Below, one piece after another: positions 35,801 to 46,885 of a stretch of DNA of 64,000 nt. The translations under genes were made by a program, and so were the position numbers. Each line of letters opens with the position of its first letter. Position 1 is the stretch's first letter. The stretch is taken from NCBI RefSeq assembly GCF_041381155.1, contig NC_091144.1:3899001-3963000 (forward strand), given 5' to 3'. The DNA comes from Argopecten irradians. Taxonomy: Eukaryota > Mollusca > Bivalvia > Pectinida > Pectinidae. Under the pieces are notes generated by a model, which worked only from the letters and a program-made list of their open reading frames with translations, was not told where the DNA came from and searched no databases.

Positions 35801-38800
35801 TCAGAATTTTGATATTTCTGATAGTTGCTAGATTTCGGATATCCATTTTTTACTCCCCTCCTAATTTATGTCTATGATATCTACGTGTATTGAACTATGA
35901 AATACATTTAAAACATTTTCTTTTCGTTATGTTGGTTCTTGAAATCAGAAACATATATACATATATATTTCTGTTGAAATCCATAGGCCTAGAGAGAATT
36001 TTTATTTATACAGAAACATATTCAAATGAATAATTATATAACCATCATTTTTCTAATTCGTCTCTTTTTAGATCACATTATGAAAATGGAATATGAAAAT
36101 GGAATATTCCCGAGGTTTGATAATTTAGAAAGTTGTTAAAACAGAGATAACATCTCTAGTTAAATGTACCAGAAACATAATAACGTATACATGTTTCCGC
36201 TTATCTACATATGTATTTAGCCTGATTTCAGTTGTAATATTTCCTATTATATATATAATTAAATCGTCAACATAACTGTATACTGTATATATTTGTAAAA
36301 TTCTCCTAACCCCATTTCAGGAATACATATATGTCCCCCTTTTTGCTATAACCCCACTACCAAACACCTCACTGCCGTTGTCCTCGTGACGTCACATCCG
36401 GTTATTCCCCAATTCAGCGTGAGCGGCCGATTCCCTGATTAGCAGTCGATATACAGGTAAAAATCGAGCACTTCGGAGGGCTGTATCTCAGTACTGAAGC
36501 GGCCGATTTTGATGCGGTTTTCAACATTCTTGTCAGGAGATCAAACAGAATAACATATCTAAATATTATTTTCCGTTCCGTGTACACTTTAACATATATA
36601 TATAACTATGGCTTCATGATAAGCACATGTTGATCATGTTATAGTCACCAAAACATCAGGTACACTTGTATTTTTATAGTTATCTCCCTTGGACTGGACA
36701 AAATATTCATATGTACAAGCTGTATGATTAATATTGTATTTAATGTTTACACAGAAACAAGTTTTCCAACTGTATAATCATGGAAAATTATTTTCATGGT
36801 TTGACAGAAATTTCTTTTGCTAATTAACCAGGCTTTCAGAGATAAAACTGGTTAATCCTTGACTGGGTCGCATTCCAGGTAAAATATTCCCTGAGTTCTG
36901 AAATAGAACTTACCGTGTGGTGGTGAATATTTGTCCACCGACATTGAGCGTTACCCATTCAGTGGTATGGCATGCCGAGGTAGTTCCCGAGGACATTTTC
37001 CTTTCGTGGCCTTTTATAAACTTCTTAGTAATATCTGACGCAGGCTCAGAAACAGTGGACGCTGATTTTGACCCTGGTTCTAAATTAAAACAAAATTTTG
37101 TTTGTTCGAATTTATATATATATAGAAGCATTAAAAGAACGTTTCAATATTAAATTGATCTTTACAAAATGTGGCGCAGTGGTAGAAGGCGCAGCTATGT
37201 TTGGCTAGGCCATTGGTTGCTGTAGATCGTGAGTTCGAGGCCCGGATAGGGCACGAGTGAATAAATTGTCATGCTTTGTTAAATTGTGTTAAAACCTCAC
37301 CATAACAGACATTACTCCATTTATCTGGCATCATATACTAGTACTATAATATGACAATTACATATTCTCACCAAACAGATGTCATAACCATTGTTACAGA
37401 AACGTTAATTTTTAGCAAGCAAAAAAGGGTCTCTCTGCTTCAATATACATGTACCTTCTGTATCTATAATCAATGTAACAAGGGGAAGGGGCCCTTATTC
37501 TTCTTTTCCATTTTTCAAAACTATGCATGCATCATAATTTTTAAATCATGACTATGGTAAATCAGTCTGGTCAAGGTTCAAGGGGAGATAACTTACTACG
37601 AAAAGGCTCCCCAGTGGATATATAGAACACATCTTCATCTCTGAAAAAGAAAACAATCACTAGATAACACAAACTACCCTCAAATGGAAACAAACAAATC
37701 ATACAACAGATTTTATGAGTGTGTTTTTTGTTTAGCAATTAACAAATATTTTGACCCAATATGCACCCATGGTGCTTAAGAAATTGAAAAAAATAAGGGG
37801 AAACTTAAACGACCCATATAATTATGTACTTACCTTTCATATAATTATATTAGTAATTATATACATGTTTATAGTCATAAGTCAATTGCAAAAGAAATCA
37901 AATACAGAAACCTACAGTTTTTTATATTTTCAGTCTGCATTTATTTCAAAGTACAGAGTGCTGATATTGAGGTCTAAAAACAAGAGGCCCATGGGCCTTA
38001 ACGGTCATCTGACTCATGGCACAAAACAACAAAGTCACAGTATAAAGTATTGGTTAACGATTAATATAAACAATACAAGGAACTCCTTAGTTGAATATGT
38101 AAGTTTCTGAAAAAGGTAAATGTCATTTGTTGAACAAACTTGGTAGCCCTTCATCCAAATATGGTCGAAACCCATTCAAGGATTAATATAAGGAGGAGTC
38201 AGATTTTAAAGCCATTTCAGCAAAGCTCCCATTTTGGACCTCGGTCATACTATCCCCATGGGTCTTACCTCGGTCCTTTATAAAATATGATTGTCCTTAC
38301 CTAAAGTTCCCCCTTCTGAATCAATTAAAACCACTATAGACCAATTTTCATTGAGATCGGAGACTGAAACCTTAAAACAGGAAGTGGGCCAGCGGCCATC
38401 TTGGAATACCAAAATCTTTACGAAAATGTTTGCATGTTGTTCGGCATCAATTAAAACCCCTATAGACCAATTTTCATTGAGATCGGAGACTGAAACCTTA
38501 AAACAGGAAGTGGGCAAGCGACCATCTTGGAATACCAAAATCTTTACGAAAATGTTTGCATGTTGTTCAGCATCAATTAAAACCCCTATAGACCAATTTT
38601 CATTGAGATCGGAGACTGAAACCTTAAAACAGGAAGTGGGCCAGCGGCCATCTTGGAATACCAAAATCTTTACGAAAATGTTTGCATGTTGTTCAGCATC
38701 AATTAAAACCCCTATAGACCAATTTTCATTGAGATCGGAGACTGAAACCTTAAAACAGGAAGTGGGCCAGCGGCCATCTTGGAATACCAAAATCTTAACG

Positions 38801-41800
38801 AAAATGTTTGCATGTTGTTCGGCATCAATTAAAACCCCTATAGACCAATTTTTTTTGAGATCGGAGACTGAAACCTTAAAACAGGAAGTAAGCCAGCTAA
38901 AATTAAGAAAATTTGCCCTTTTGGGGCCCCACCCCTCAGTTCCTAGGGTTCAGACCAGACTCATTTATATAAAATATAATTGTGTTTCCCCAATGATGCT
39001 TCACACCAAATATGGATAAAATTCATCCAAGGATGGAGGAGGAGTAGGACTTTAAAGCTAAAATTAAGAAAATTTCCCCATTTGGGGCCCCACCCCTCAG
39101 CCCCTAGGGGTCGGACCAGGCTCATTTGTAATATGATTGTCCTTCCCCAATGATGTTTCACAACAAATATGGATGAAATCCATCCAAGGATGAAGGAGGA
39201 GAAGGATTTTAAAGCTAAAATTAAGAAAATTTCCCCATTTGGGGCCCCACCTCTCAGCCCCTAGGGGTTGGACCAGGCTCATTTATATCAAATATGATTG
39301 TCCGTCCCCAATGATGTTTCACATCAAATATGGATGAAATCCATCCAAGGATGAAGGAGGAGTAGGATTTTAAAGCTAAAATTAAGAAAATTTGCCCATT
39401 TGGGGCCCCACCCCTCAGCCCCTAGGGGTTGGACCACGCTCATTTACATCAAATATGATTATCCTTCCCCAATAATGTTTTACACTAAATATAGATGAAA
39501 TCCATCCAAGGATGAAGGAGGAGTAGGATTTTAAAGCTAAAATTAAGAAAATTTGCCCTTTGGGGGCCCCACCCCTCAGCCCCTAGGGGTTGGACCACGC
39601 TCATTTATATAAAATATGATTGTCCGTCCCAAATAATGTTTCACACCAAATATGGATGAAATCCATCCAAGGATGAAGGAGAAGTAGGATTTTAAAGCTA
39701 AAATTAAGAAAATTTGCCTTTTTGGGGCCCTACCCCTCAGCCCCTAGGGGTCGGACCAGGCTCATTTATATAAAATATGATTGTCCATCCCAAATGATGT
39801 TTCACACCAAATATGGATGAAATCCATCCAAGGATGAAGGAGGAGTAGGATTTTAAAGCTAAAATTAAGAAAATTTGCCCTTTTGAGGCCCTGCCCCGCT
39901 GACCCTAGGGGTCGGACCAAGCTCATTTATATAAAATATGATTGTCCTTCCCTAATGAAGTTTCACACCAAATATGGATGAAATCCATCCAAGGATGAAG
40001 GAGGAGTAGGATTTTAAAGCTTAAAATAAGAAAATTCGCCCTTTTGGGGCCCCACCCCTCAGCCCCTAGGGGTCACACCTATCTCAAATATATAAAATAT
40101 GATTGTCCTTCCCTAATGATGTTTCACATCAAATATGGATGAAATCCATCCAAGGATGAAGGAGGAGTAGGATTTTAAAGCTAAAATAAGAAAATTTGCC
40201 CTTTTGGGGCCCCACCCCTCAGCCCTTACGGGTCGGACCAGGCTCATTTATAAAAATTATGATTGTCCTTCCCCAATGATGTTTCAAACCAAATATGGAT
40301 GAAATCCATCCAAGGATGAAGGAGGAGTAGGATTTTAAAGCTAAAATTAAGAAAATTTGCCCTTTTGTGGCCCCGCCCCTCTGACCCTAGGGGTCGGACC
40401 AGGCTCATTTATATAAAATATGATTGTCCTTCCCTAATGAAGTTTCACACCAAATATGGATGAAATCCATCCAAGGATGAAGGAGGAGTAGGATTTTAAA
40501 GCTTAAAATAAGAAAATTCGCCCTTTTGGGGCCCCACCCCTCAGCCCCTAGGGGTCACACCTATCTCAAATATATAAAATATGATTGTCCTTCCCTAATG
40601 ATGTTTCACATCAAATATGGATGAAATCCATCCAAGGATGAAGGAGGAGTAGGATTTTAAAGCTAAAATAAGAAAAATTTGCCCTTTTGGGGCCCCACCC
40701 CTCAGCCCTTACGGGTCGGACCAGGCTCATTTATAAAAATTATGATTGTCCTTCCCTAATGAAGTTTCACACCAAATATGGATGAAATCCATCCAAGGAT
40801 GAAGGAGGAGTAGGATTTTAAAGCTAAAATTAAGAAAATTTGCCCTTTTGAGGCCCTGCCCCGCTGACCCTAGGGGTCGGACCAAGCTCATTTATATAAA
40901 ATATGATTGTCCTTCCCCAATGAAGTTTCACACCAAATATGGATGAAATCCATCCAAGGATGAAGGAGGAGTAGGATTTTAAAGCTTAAAATAAGAAAAT
41001 TTCCCCCTTTGGTGCCCCACCCCTCAGCCCCTAGGGGTCGGACCAGGCTCATTTATATAAAATATGATTGTCCTTCCCTAATGATGCTTCAAACCAAATA
41101 TGGATGAAATCCATCAAAGGATGAAGGAGGAGTAGGCTTTTGTATAAATAGTCTTACGCACGACGCACGGCGCACGGCGCACGGCGGACGGCGGACGGCG
41201 GACGGCGCACGGCGCACGACGACGGACGAAACACGATGACAATAGGTCATCCTGACCTTCGGTCAGATGACCTAAAAAGAAAGGGGAATGCAGATGTGTT
41301 ATGCTTCTTACATTTCGCAATTATAAGTTTCAGTTTTATTCTTACATTTTTTTTTTATTAATTTCTGTTCAACTATCCAAGGTTGCATTGTATTAACATA
41401 TCTTAATCAAAAAAGCATTGTACTGCATTACTATCCAAATATATAAATTTAGAATCTACAGACTAAGAGAAACATCTACTACAGTTACCTGATAAAAAGA
41501 ACATCATCTAGGACTGCTCCTTTGGGGGTGTATATAAGCTGAGCGTCAATTCCAAGTTTTTTGTTGGCTTCTTGTAGAATGTCCTGTAACGTTGTACTAT
41601 GGGTAACAGCAACAAGCTGAAAAAAATAATTCAAGGTAAAATTTTGTAAGTATACTGTAGAGGAATAGCGGAGCTCCGTCAACGATAATTATAAAAATGG
41701 AGAGGAATATTAACACTGGAGCTCCGTCAACAATAATTATATAAATGGAGAGGAATATTAGCACTGGAGCTCCGTTAGACTGGCTACCAGTCTCTAGAAT

Positions 41801-44800
41801 ATTAAACAAATCACTAAAAATTGGCTTGATTATTTTTGTCTCTACTACATGCCTAAGTTTTAAACTAGGGGGAGATAATCTAGTAAAGAACTCTGCTGAG
41901 AAAGTCTTATCAGCAACTTAGGGCCTGGTGGCCAGTCTAGAGCTCCGTCAACAATAATTATATAAATGGAAAGGAATATTAACACTGGAGCTCTGTCAAC
42001 AATAATTATATAAATGCTAAGAATGTTGCAGTCACTTGTAACCACCTTGTAAACTTCAAATGGCCACATTATTCATATAATTTTGGCACCAATTTACGTC
42101 GAATTTTGCAAAAAGGTGAATTGCGGTACTCACTATTATATGTGAATCACGATAATGCATCTCAACATACCGGTACATGTATGTATGTTTAATGTAACAG
42201 ATTAAAATTCCATGAGTACATAAAGATTTAAGATATAGATACATACAGTTGGTAGTAGACTAAAGGTTACACCCTTGTGCACACGGAGTGCACTACGTTT
42301 AGACTACAGGTAGACACGGAGTGCACGAGGTTTAGACTACAGGTAGACACGGAGTGCACAAGATTTAGACTACAGGTAGACACGGAGTGCACAAGATTTA
42401 GACTACAGGTAGACACGGAGTGCACTCCGTGTGAACACGGTGTCCACTACAGGTGGACATCGTGTCCAGGTACATTGAGACCTAGACAGACAAGGTACGG
42501 TGATGTGTTACAGTTAGGGATCGGGGAAGAATAAGTTCTTCAATTTGAAATAATACATAATTATAATTTTTTAGTGTTTATTTTTTTTTAATTACAACAT
42601 CTACAATTTAATGTACAGTATATATAACTATCATGATATAACTATATAATACAATATTTTTTAGTATACACGAATAAAACCTTTTCACTGCAAAAGTAAT
42701 AAAGATTGATTTATATTCATTAAGTATATATATATTATTTACATCAAGCATTTTCACAAGTTAAAAACAACTTTGAATTGCAGCAAAAACCAGTCCTAAT
42801 GTGCTTTTGAGACACTTTTTCTTTTATAATAAGCTATCAGTAATACAATCATATACCGGGTAATACATAGCTTTTAAACAAAAAGATTTGGTGCCTATCA
42901 ATCAGTTGTCTAGCGATACCCTTGTAGATCGTTTTTCATTAAAATATATACACTTTAATAATATTTTTCTTGCTATTTTTAGTTCTAAAAGTATTGTACG
43001 TAAAAATAGCTTAATTACATATTCTTTATTAAAAACTGAACGTCTTTAAAAGATCATGCAGAATTAAATCCATTTCAAACTATACGACGTCGGACGTCCT
43101 CCACATATTGGTGGCTAGTCTACCTACAAGTACCCAATTCAGCTTGTTTTGATTCTTAATTACCGGTACACACAATAAGTTTATGATCCCAACCCCGCAA
43201 GTTATCTTGATCGTATATTGCGTCATGGTTCAATAATTATAACTTGTCAAACATACAGGTAAGCCACAGTATCCAGCTATACAGGTGCCTCAAGGTGCCA
43301 GAGGCAGAATCGTTACCTTCTGTGTTTGCACGGCTTTATGAGAATGGGGGCAGTATCTTTATATAATATTTGATTTTAGAATTGTTTCTATGGAAGTTTG
43401 TTAAGACAAACAAATATACTTTACCGTTTAAAAATCATATAGGTTCATGAGTTTGAAACACACAAGTACCATTCTTATTAGATACTTAGAGTAGAGCCTG
43501 GGTAAACATGTACACGGGTTCCCGGGGGGAAGGGGGGGGGGAATTGGGATGAGGTATGAGGGTAAAAACTAGCTGGCAAAACATATAGTAAGTGATGCTG
43601 AATACACCTCAATTATTGTCATGACAGGCAGCCGTGAAGTGGAGCTGACGGTAGCTGTACAATGCGTAAATCATGAATGTCTGTCACAACCTTGAATTTA
43701 CCAATAATACATGTATATATTATAATCAAAATTAATGTAGATTAGGCACTTATTCAACCTTGTAATATGATATTTTATATACATAGTCATGATAATCAGG
43801 TTTCTGATATATGTAAAAAGCCAGTGTACAAAATTAAATTAATGAAAAGATATTGGATGAAATATGATATTCCAATAATCTTGAAATAAATGTTTTAGTT
43901 AACTATACACTTGGTAGGCCTATTTAGATTATTTTTAATTTTAATATATAAAGCTTCATTAACAAATAAATTAAAATGCACTACCAGTTAAAACACATAT
44001 CCCTATATTGACTTGCATTGTTGTATAACTGTACGTATTTATGTGATGAGTACAATGTATGTATGTAGAGAGGCTGCCACCTAAGTACAGCTATAAATGG
44101 ACCTCCTGGGGTTGGGATAAGGTACTACATGTACATGTATACAGGTGTTGTTAGTCTGTGATACACTTGACTGAACATATTGAAGGGTGCACAAAGAAGG
44201 CCCCAGGCCCCTGGCCCCACTCTGACCAATGTTAGGTAATTTAGAATATCATACCCGTGTGGTTGATGGAACAGTATGAAGTCCAAGTGACCATGGCAAC
44301 TGCAGTCCTAGCCTAGGGGTCTACCTTTCGAGCAGGCAAATTTAAGTGTACAATATACTACATGTATGGATCATACATTAATATATATATATATAGTTAT
44401 CATATAACTCACGCGGTTTGTAAAAGAAGGTCAGAATAGGATATTGTCAAATTATCAAGGTTTCTAGAATTGAAATAATTATGACAAATTAAGAATCTAA
44501 TCAACAACTATGAATCTACAGTTTAAATGGGTAGAAGTTGGATTGATTTTGATTCTGTCTGTTTGATTTGTTATCAGACATGTGACCTGCATTTAAGCGA
44601 TCGGTCCTTTGAACAGTGTTGATGATCACGAGCAGCCACATGCCCGATAATAAATTTTTGCTTTCCTAAGCCAGTGCTTACAGGTTTCTCAATCGCTTTA
44701 GTGTAATAAAGTGTAATTTCTAATGCCGATTTTTAACGTCTATGGACGATTTCTCATTTTCCCAATGTTTTGCAACGCGCCAGGTTCCATGTAGCAAATA

Positions 44801-46138
44801 TTATACAAACTATTTCGCGCACCTTGCCGTTTAGAAAACTATATTCCATACATACATAGTTAAACATTTTATAAAGAATTTAATTTGTTTATGTTTATAT
44901 GTCCTTGCTTTTATTATGCCCATCAATATATTCTTTTTAATCAAAATAATTTTACTTTATATGTATCTATTCAAATAAACATTACAGTATGAATGATTTC
45001 CAGTAATTAACGGCAATTTTTATGTTGCAATGAAAATTATGTTTCTGATCGCAATAACTATTTCTATCTGTCAAAGTCCATATAGACTGCAGAATCAATA
45101 CATATTTTCTCATATTTCTGTGGCACATCATCTAGTCTGTCTGTGGTCTGGATGTAGTGGACATTTTACCTGGACACGATGCATGTTTAATGTCCACCTG
45201 TAGTGGACACCGTGTTCACACGTAGTGCACTCCGTGTCTACCTGTAGTCTAAATCTTGTGCACTCCGTGTCTACCTGTAGTCTAAATCTTGTGCACTCCG
45301 TGTCTACCTGTAGTCTAAACCTCGTGCACTCCGTGTCTACCTGTAGTCTAAACCTCGTGCACTCCGTGTCCACTCGTAGTTCACACAGTGTGCACAATGT
45401 GTAACCTTTAGTCTACTACCAACTGTAGCTATTCCTCCATCCTTTCTCACACAATACCATAATATAACACCACTGTGGATATTTTAATTTATTTTGGCTA
45501 CCAAAATGCATGTTTTTATAGACTAGCCATGGTCGCACATCAGCAACCAGGTATAGAGCTACATGTATCAAACTCTCAATCGGTAGAGCTTTCGGCTAGA
45601 GTTATGTTATGGGTAGTGTTTTTGATGTCTCATGAGGTTTGAGTCTGGCCTGCCCCACCCAGTCTAGCCACTACATTTTCTCTTATCATGATACACACAC
45701 ATATATACTCTATAACTCCAATATACTTGTGTAAAAGTATACATGTATGGAGAACACGATACACATATTATATACTCAATAACTGCAATATAACTGTTAC
45801 GTATAAAATGTACACAGCTGTTCTTAGGCTACAGTATAGAATCTAAGACCATCGTATGCTGCTTAAATGTATGTGTTTTGAATATCGAGTTACAATACGT
45901 TTACAATTTAGGTCTATAAATGGTTACAATCAGTGCATCAATACATGATTACATGTACATCTCGCCATCTGTATTACACTGTAACGCAATGTAACGTAAA
46001 CAGCCAGAATGGTTTTGCATGGTTAACCTATAACGTTACACACAATGCAAGTTTGTTTGCAATTGCGCTCACTAATCTATTTCTACAAACCTTTCCGTCG
46101 ATATCAGATCCATTTCGGAAAAGGGTTACTCTCTTCAT
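32753..46138 (-). CDS. KCTD9: KCTD9-like BTB/POZ (T1) protein, first seven exons; C terminus not found
   Basis: Known role of the family: adaptor proteins with a BTB/T1 domain, linked to cullin-3 ubiquitin ligases. Exons in transcript order are 46138-46091, 41616-41489, 37640-37597, 37079-36914, 33885-33824, 33297-33166 and 32820-32753. They give 648 nt, exactly 216 codons, with all phases fitting and GT-AG borders. The N terminus [16 protein letters not shown] and the following LVAVTHS...LGIDAQL...[20 protein letters not shown] match the KCTD9-specific N-terminal domain. [35 protein letters not shown] and [10 protein letters not shown] are BTB motifs. A linker of about 40 residues rich in Ser, Thr and Lys separates the two domains. 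Vertebrate KCTD9 then has about 170 residues of pentapeptide repeats; the last exon here ends in a good donor, but no such exon is visible before LAP3. Confidence 0.9.
33166..33297 (-). CDS. KCTD9: KCTD9-like exon 6: BTB core
   Basis: Acceptor TTACAG ending at 33298, donor GTAACT from 33165. It encodes [19 protein letters not shown] and [18 protein letters not shown], the most conserved part of the T1/BTB fold. Confidence 0.95.
33824..33885 (-). CDS. KCTD9: KCTD9-like exon 5: [16 protein letters not shown]
   Basis: Acceptor TTACAG ending at 33886, donor GTAAGT from 33823. Its first A completes the Arg codon after the TTTR of exon 4. It encodes [20 protein letters not shown], corresponding to RSTLVNKEPDSMLAHMF of vertebrate KCTD9. 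Confidence 0.93.
34426..36593. mobile_element. 2.17-kb TIR element in a KCTD9 intron, with CRE palindromes in both arms
   Basis: The ends are inverted: GTTAAAGTTTACACGGAATGG at the left, and at the right the reverse complement of GTTAAAGTGTACACGGAACGG. Further in, both arms carry TGACGTCACGAGGACAACGG-like sequence (TGACGTCA at 34605-34612 and 36387-36394). No clear target duplication and no transposase frame were seen, so it is non-autonomous or decayed. Superfamily unassigned. Confidence 0.72.
36594..36913 (-). other. Remainder of KCTD9-like intron 4
   Basis: AT-rich intron sequence with no repeat end, exon or other feature seen. Confidence 0.5.
36914..37079 (-). CDS. KCTD9: KCTD9-like exon 4: linker and BTB start
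   Basis: Acceptor AATTTAG ending at 37080, donor GTAAGT from 36913. It encodes a polar linker ([19 protein letters not shown] and on) and then [18 protein letters not shown], the first strand and loop of the BTB/T1 domain. The linker is longer than in the vertebrate protein. Confidence 0.93.
37166..37300 (+). mobile_element. tRNA-derived SINE
   Basis: An RNA polymerase III type 2 promoter is visible: A box TGGCGCAGTGG at 37172-37182 and B box GAGTTCGAGGCCC at 37231-37243, about 50 bp apart. The region upstream of the B box does not fold as a clean cloverleaf, and the sequence runs on into a non-tRNA tail, so this is a SINE rather than a tRNA gene. It lies in a KCTD9 intron, in antisense to that gene. 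Confidence 0.75.
37597..37640 (-). CDS. KCTD9: KCTD9-like exon 3: [13 protein letters not shown]
   Basis: 44-nt exon. Acceptor TTTTTCAG ending at 37641, donor GTAAGT from 37596. It encodes [15 protein letters not shown], corresponding to RDDDVLFVCEGEPF of vertebrate KCTD9. Confidence 0.92.
38320..38900 (+). repeat. 126-bp tandem repeat inside the HINE-like element
   Basis: Between four and five copies with words ACCAATTTTCATTGAGATCG, AAACAGGAAGTGGGCCAGCG and GAAAATGTTTGCATGTTG; CATCAATTAAAA recurs at 38445 and 38571. It is almost identical between copies, more so than the 160-bp array next to it. 126 is divisible by three, so a 242-codon frame is open across it; not considered a gene. Confidence 0.88.
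39040..41130 (+). repeat. ~160-bp tandem repeat inside the HINE-like element
   Basis: About 13 units of 158-162 bp with CACCCCTCAGCCCCTAGGGG, AATATGGATGAAATCCATCC and AAGGATGAAGGAGGAGTAGG. Each unit holds two palindromes, CCCCTAGGGG and GGATGAAATCCATCC. Some blocks of two to three units are repeated at a higher order (about 39900-40250 resembles 40390-40740). Confidence 0.88.
41489..41616 (-). CDS. KCTD9: KCTD9-like exon 2: N-terminal domain
   Basis: Acceptor TTTTTTCAG ending at 41617, donor GTAACT from 41488. It encodes [20 protein letters not shown], then [20 protein letters not shown] and F-I-R with the Arg codon split. It matches the KCTD9 N-terminal ubiquitin-like region. Confidence 0.93.
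41660..42016 (+). repeat. Dispersed ~48-bp repeat next to KCTD9 exon 2
   Basis: Copies of GGAGCTCCGTCAACAATAAT followed by TATATAAATGGAGAGGAATA occur at about 41670, 41718, 41940 and 41990, the pairs separated by unrelated sequence. Non-coding. Confidence 0.8.
42246..45425. mobile_element. 3.18-kb DNA transposon with long TIRs that carry tandem repeats
   Basis: The ends are CAGTTGGTAGTAGACTAAAG and its reverse complement, flanked by TA at 42244-42245 and 45426-45427. A TA target duplication with CAGT termini fits the Tc1/mariner-IS630 type, tentatively. Each TIR is about 230-280 bp and contains about four copies of a ~32-bp unit (CACGGAGTGCACAAGATTTA with GACTACAGGTAGA), followed by short palindromes such as CACGGAGTGCACTCCGTG. 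The interior (about 42540-45120) has no transposase frame, so it is non-autonomous. It sits in intron 1 of the KCTD9-like gene. Confidence 0.85.
45565..45660 (+). mobile_element. Decayed tRNA-derived SINE fragment
   Basis: CTCAATCGGTAGAGC resembles a tRNA A-box region, and about 50 bp later GAGGTTTGAGTCTGGCC resembles a B box with one change. No cloverleaf is evident. It lies in KCTD9 intron 1. Confidence 0.4.
46091..46138 (-). CDS. KCTD9: KCTD9-like exon 1, start codon
   Basis: ATG at 46138-46136. It encodes [16 protein letters not shown], equivalent to MRRVTLFLNGSPKNGK of vertebrate KCTD9, ending in phase 0 at AAG with donor GTTTGT from 46090. The start is chosen on this family match. Confidence 0.92.
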
Positions 46139-46885
46139 GATGGATTCATATCATTTCGGTAAGCTAAACACAGACTGCATTATTTAATGTATCGTAATTG
46201 AAGCGGATGAGCCGATTACGCATGCGCATGATATAAAATGAAAGTAAGTCATGTTTATTTTTAGAAATTCTATATTAGAAATTCTATAAATAGATTGAAT
46301 TAAACCCTATATATATATCAACCATATGCTCCACCGCTGACAAATGGTATTTTTTCACTATCAAAAACAGGAGCAGACGATTTAGTATTGCTATTCAGTT
46401 ACAAAAGTTACTTAATTAACACCATTACCACCATTGGAAAGTTTAAGCTTCTAATTTTACTTCAAGTTAAAATTACGAAAAATAATTAATTGCACCCCGG
46501 AAAAAATTCCTTGGCACTATATCCTATATGGAATGAAGTACTGATTGGGCATGCACCAAAGGCAAAATAAATTATTTTATGTAATATACACGATTAAACA
46601 CCAATTATTGTTCAAGTGATGAATATCATTTTATGCTCTGTCGGCGGTACGTGGATTATCTTTATAGTACAATGTAGTATTCCGTAGCATAATGTTACTT
46701 AATTATTCTCCCAATTTTATCTACGTGTGTGTATAGCCGGTCTGTATTTAAAAGCGTTTACCTTAATTTGTGCTAAAACAATTGACATTTGCAGGAAGCT
46801 AGTGTTCAATCATTTCTTAAGAATGTCCATTCTGAAAAGCTGTAGAAATATATTTCAATGGATACCCCACCCTCACAGTCGGCTA
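46139..46885 (-). other. Upstream region of the KCTD9-like gene
   Basis: 5' UTR and promoter side. Apart from the NRF1-like site (46219-46228) and a short duplicated AGAAATTCTATA at about 46265-46288, nothing specific is seen. No TATA box at a convincing distance. Confidence 0.4.
46219..46228. promoter_or_regulatory. NRF1-like palindrome in the KCTD9 promoter
   Basis: CGCATGCGCA, a match to the core of the NRF1 consensus (GCGCATGCGC type), about 80 bp upstream of the KCTD9-like ATG. The location fits a housekeeping-type promoter; function is inferred. Confidence 0.45.

Larger units (their letters stand above)
37973..41274 (+). mobile_element. Helentron/HINE-like element with two internal tandem arrays (copy 2)
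   Basis: It starts TCTAAAAACAAGAGGCCCAT, with the palindrome GGCCCATGGGCC, followed by GGTCATCTGAC. It ends with a G/C-rich GGCGCACGGCGGACG stretch, then the stem-loop CTGACCTTCGGTCAG and ATGACCTAA. GGTCATCTGAC near the left end is the reverse complement of GTCAGATGACC at the right end, an 11-bp subterminal inverted repeat. The 3' stem-loop followed by CTAA resembles the CTRR end of Helitrons, and short inverted ends plus central tandem repeats are typical of Helentron-associated elements. No Rep/helicase frame, so non-autonomous. It shares its ends and the phrase TAGCCCTTCATCC with the element at 13270-14912. Confidence 0.6.

Noticed and set aside
37171..37260. Functional tRNA gene
   Set aside because: A and B boxes are present, but I could not pair a complete cloverleaf and the homology continues into a tail; it is better explained as a SINE.
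38291..39019. 242-codon frame with a 42-residue repeat
   Set aside because: It is the 126-bp tandem repeat inside the HINE-like element. No known domain; it ends in non-repeat element sequence.
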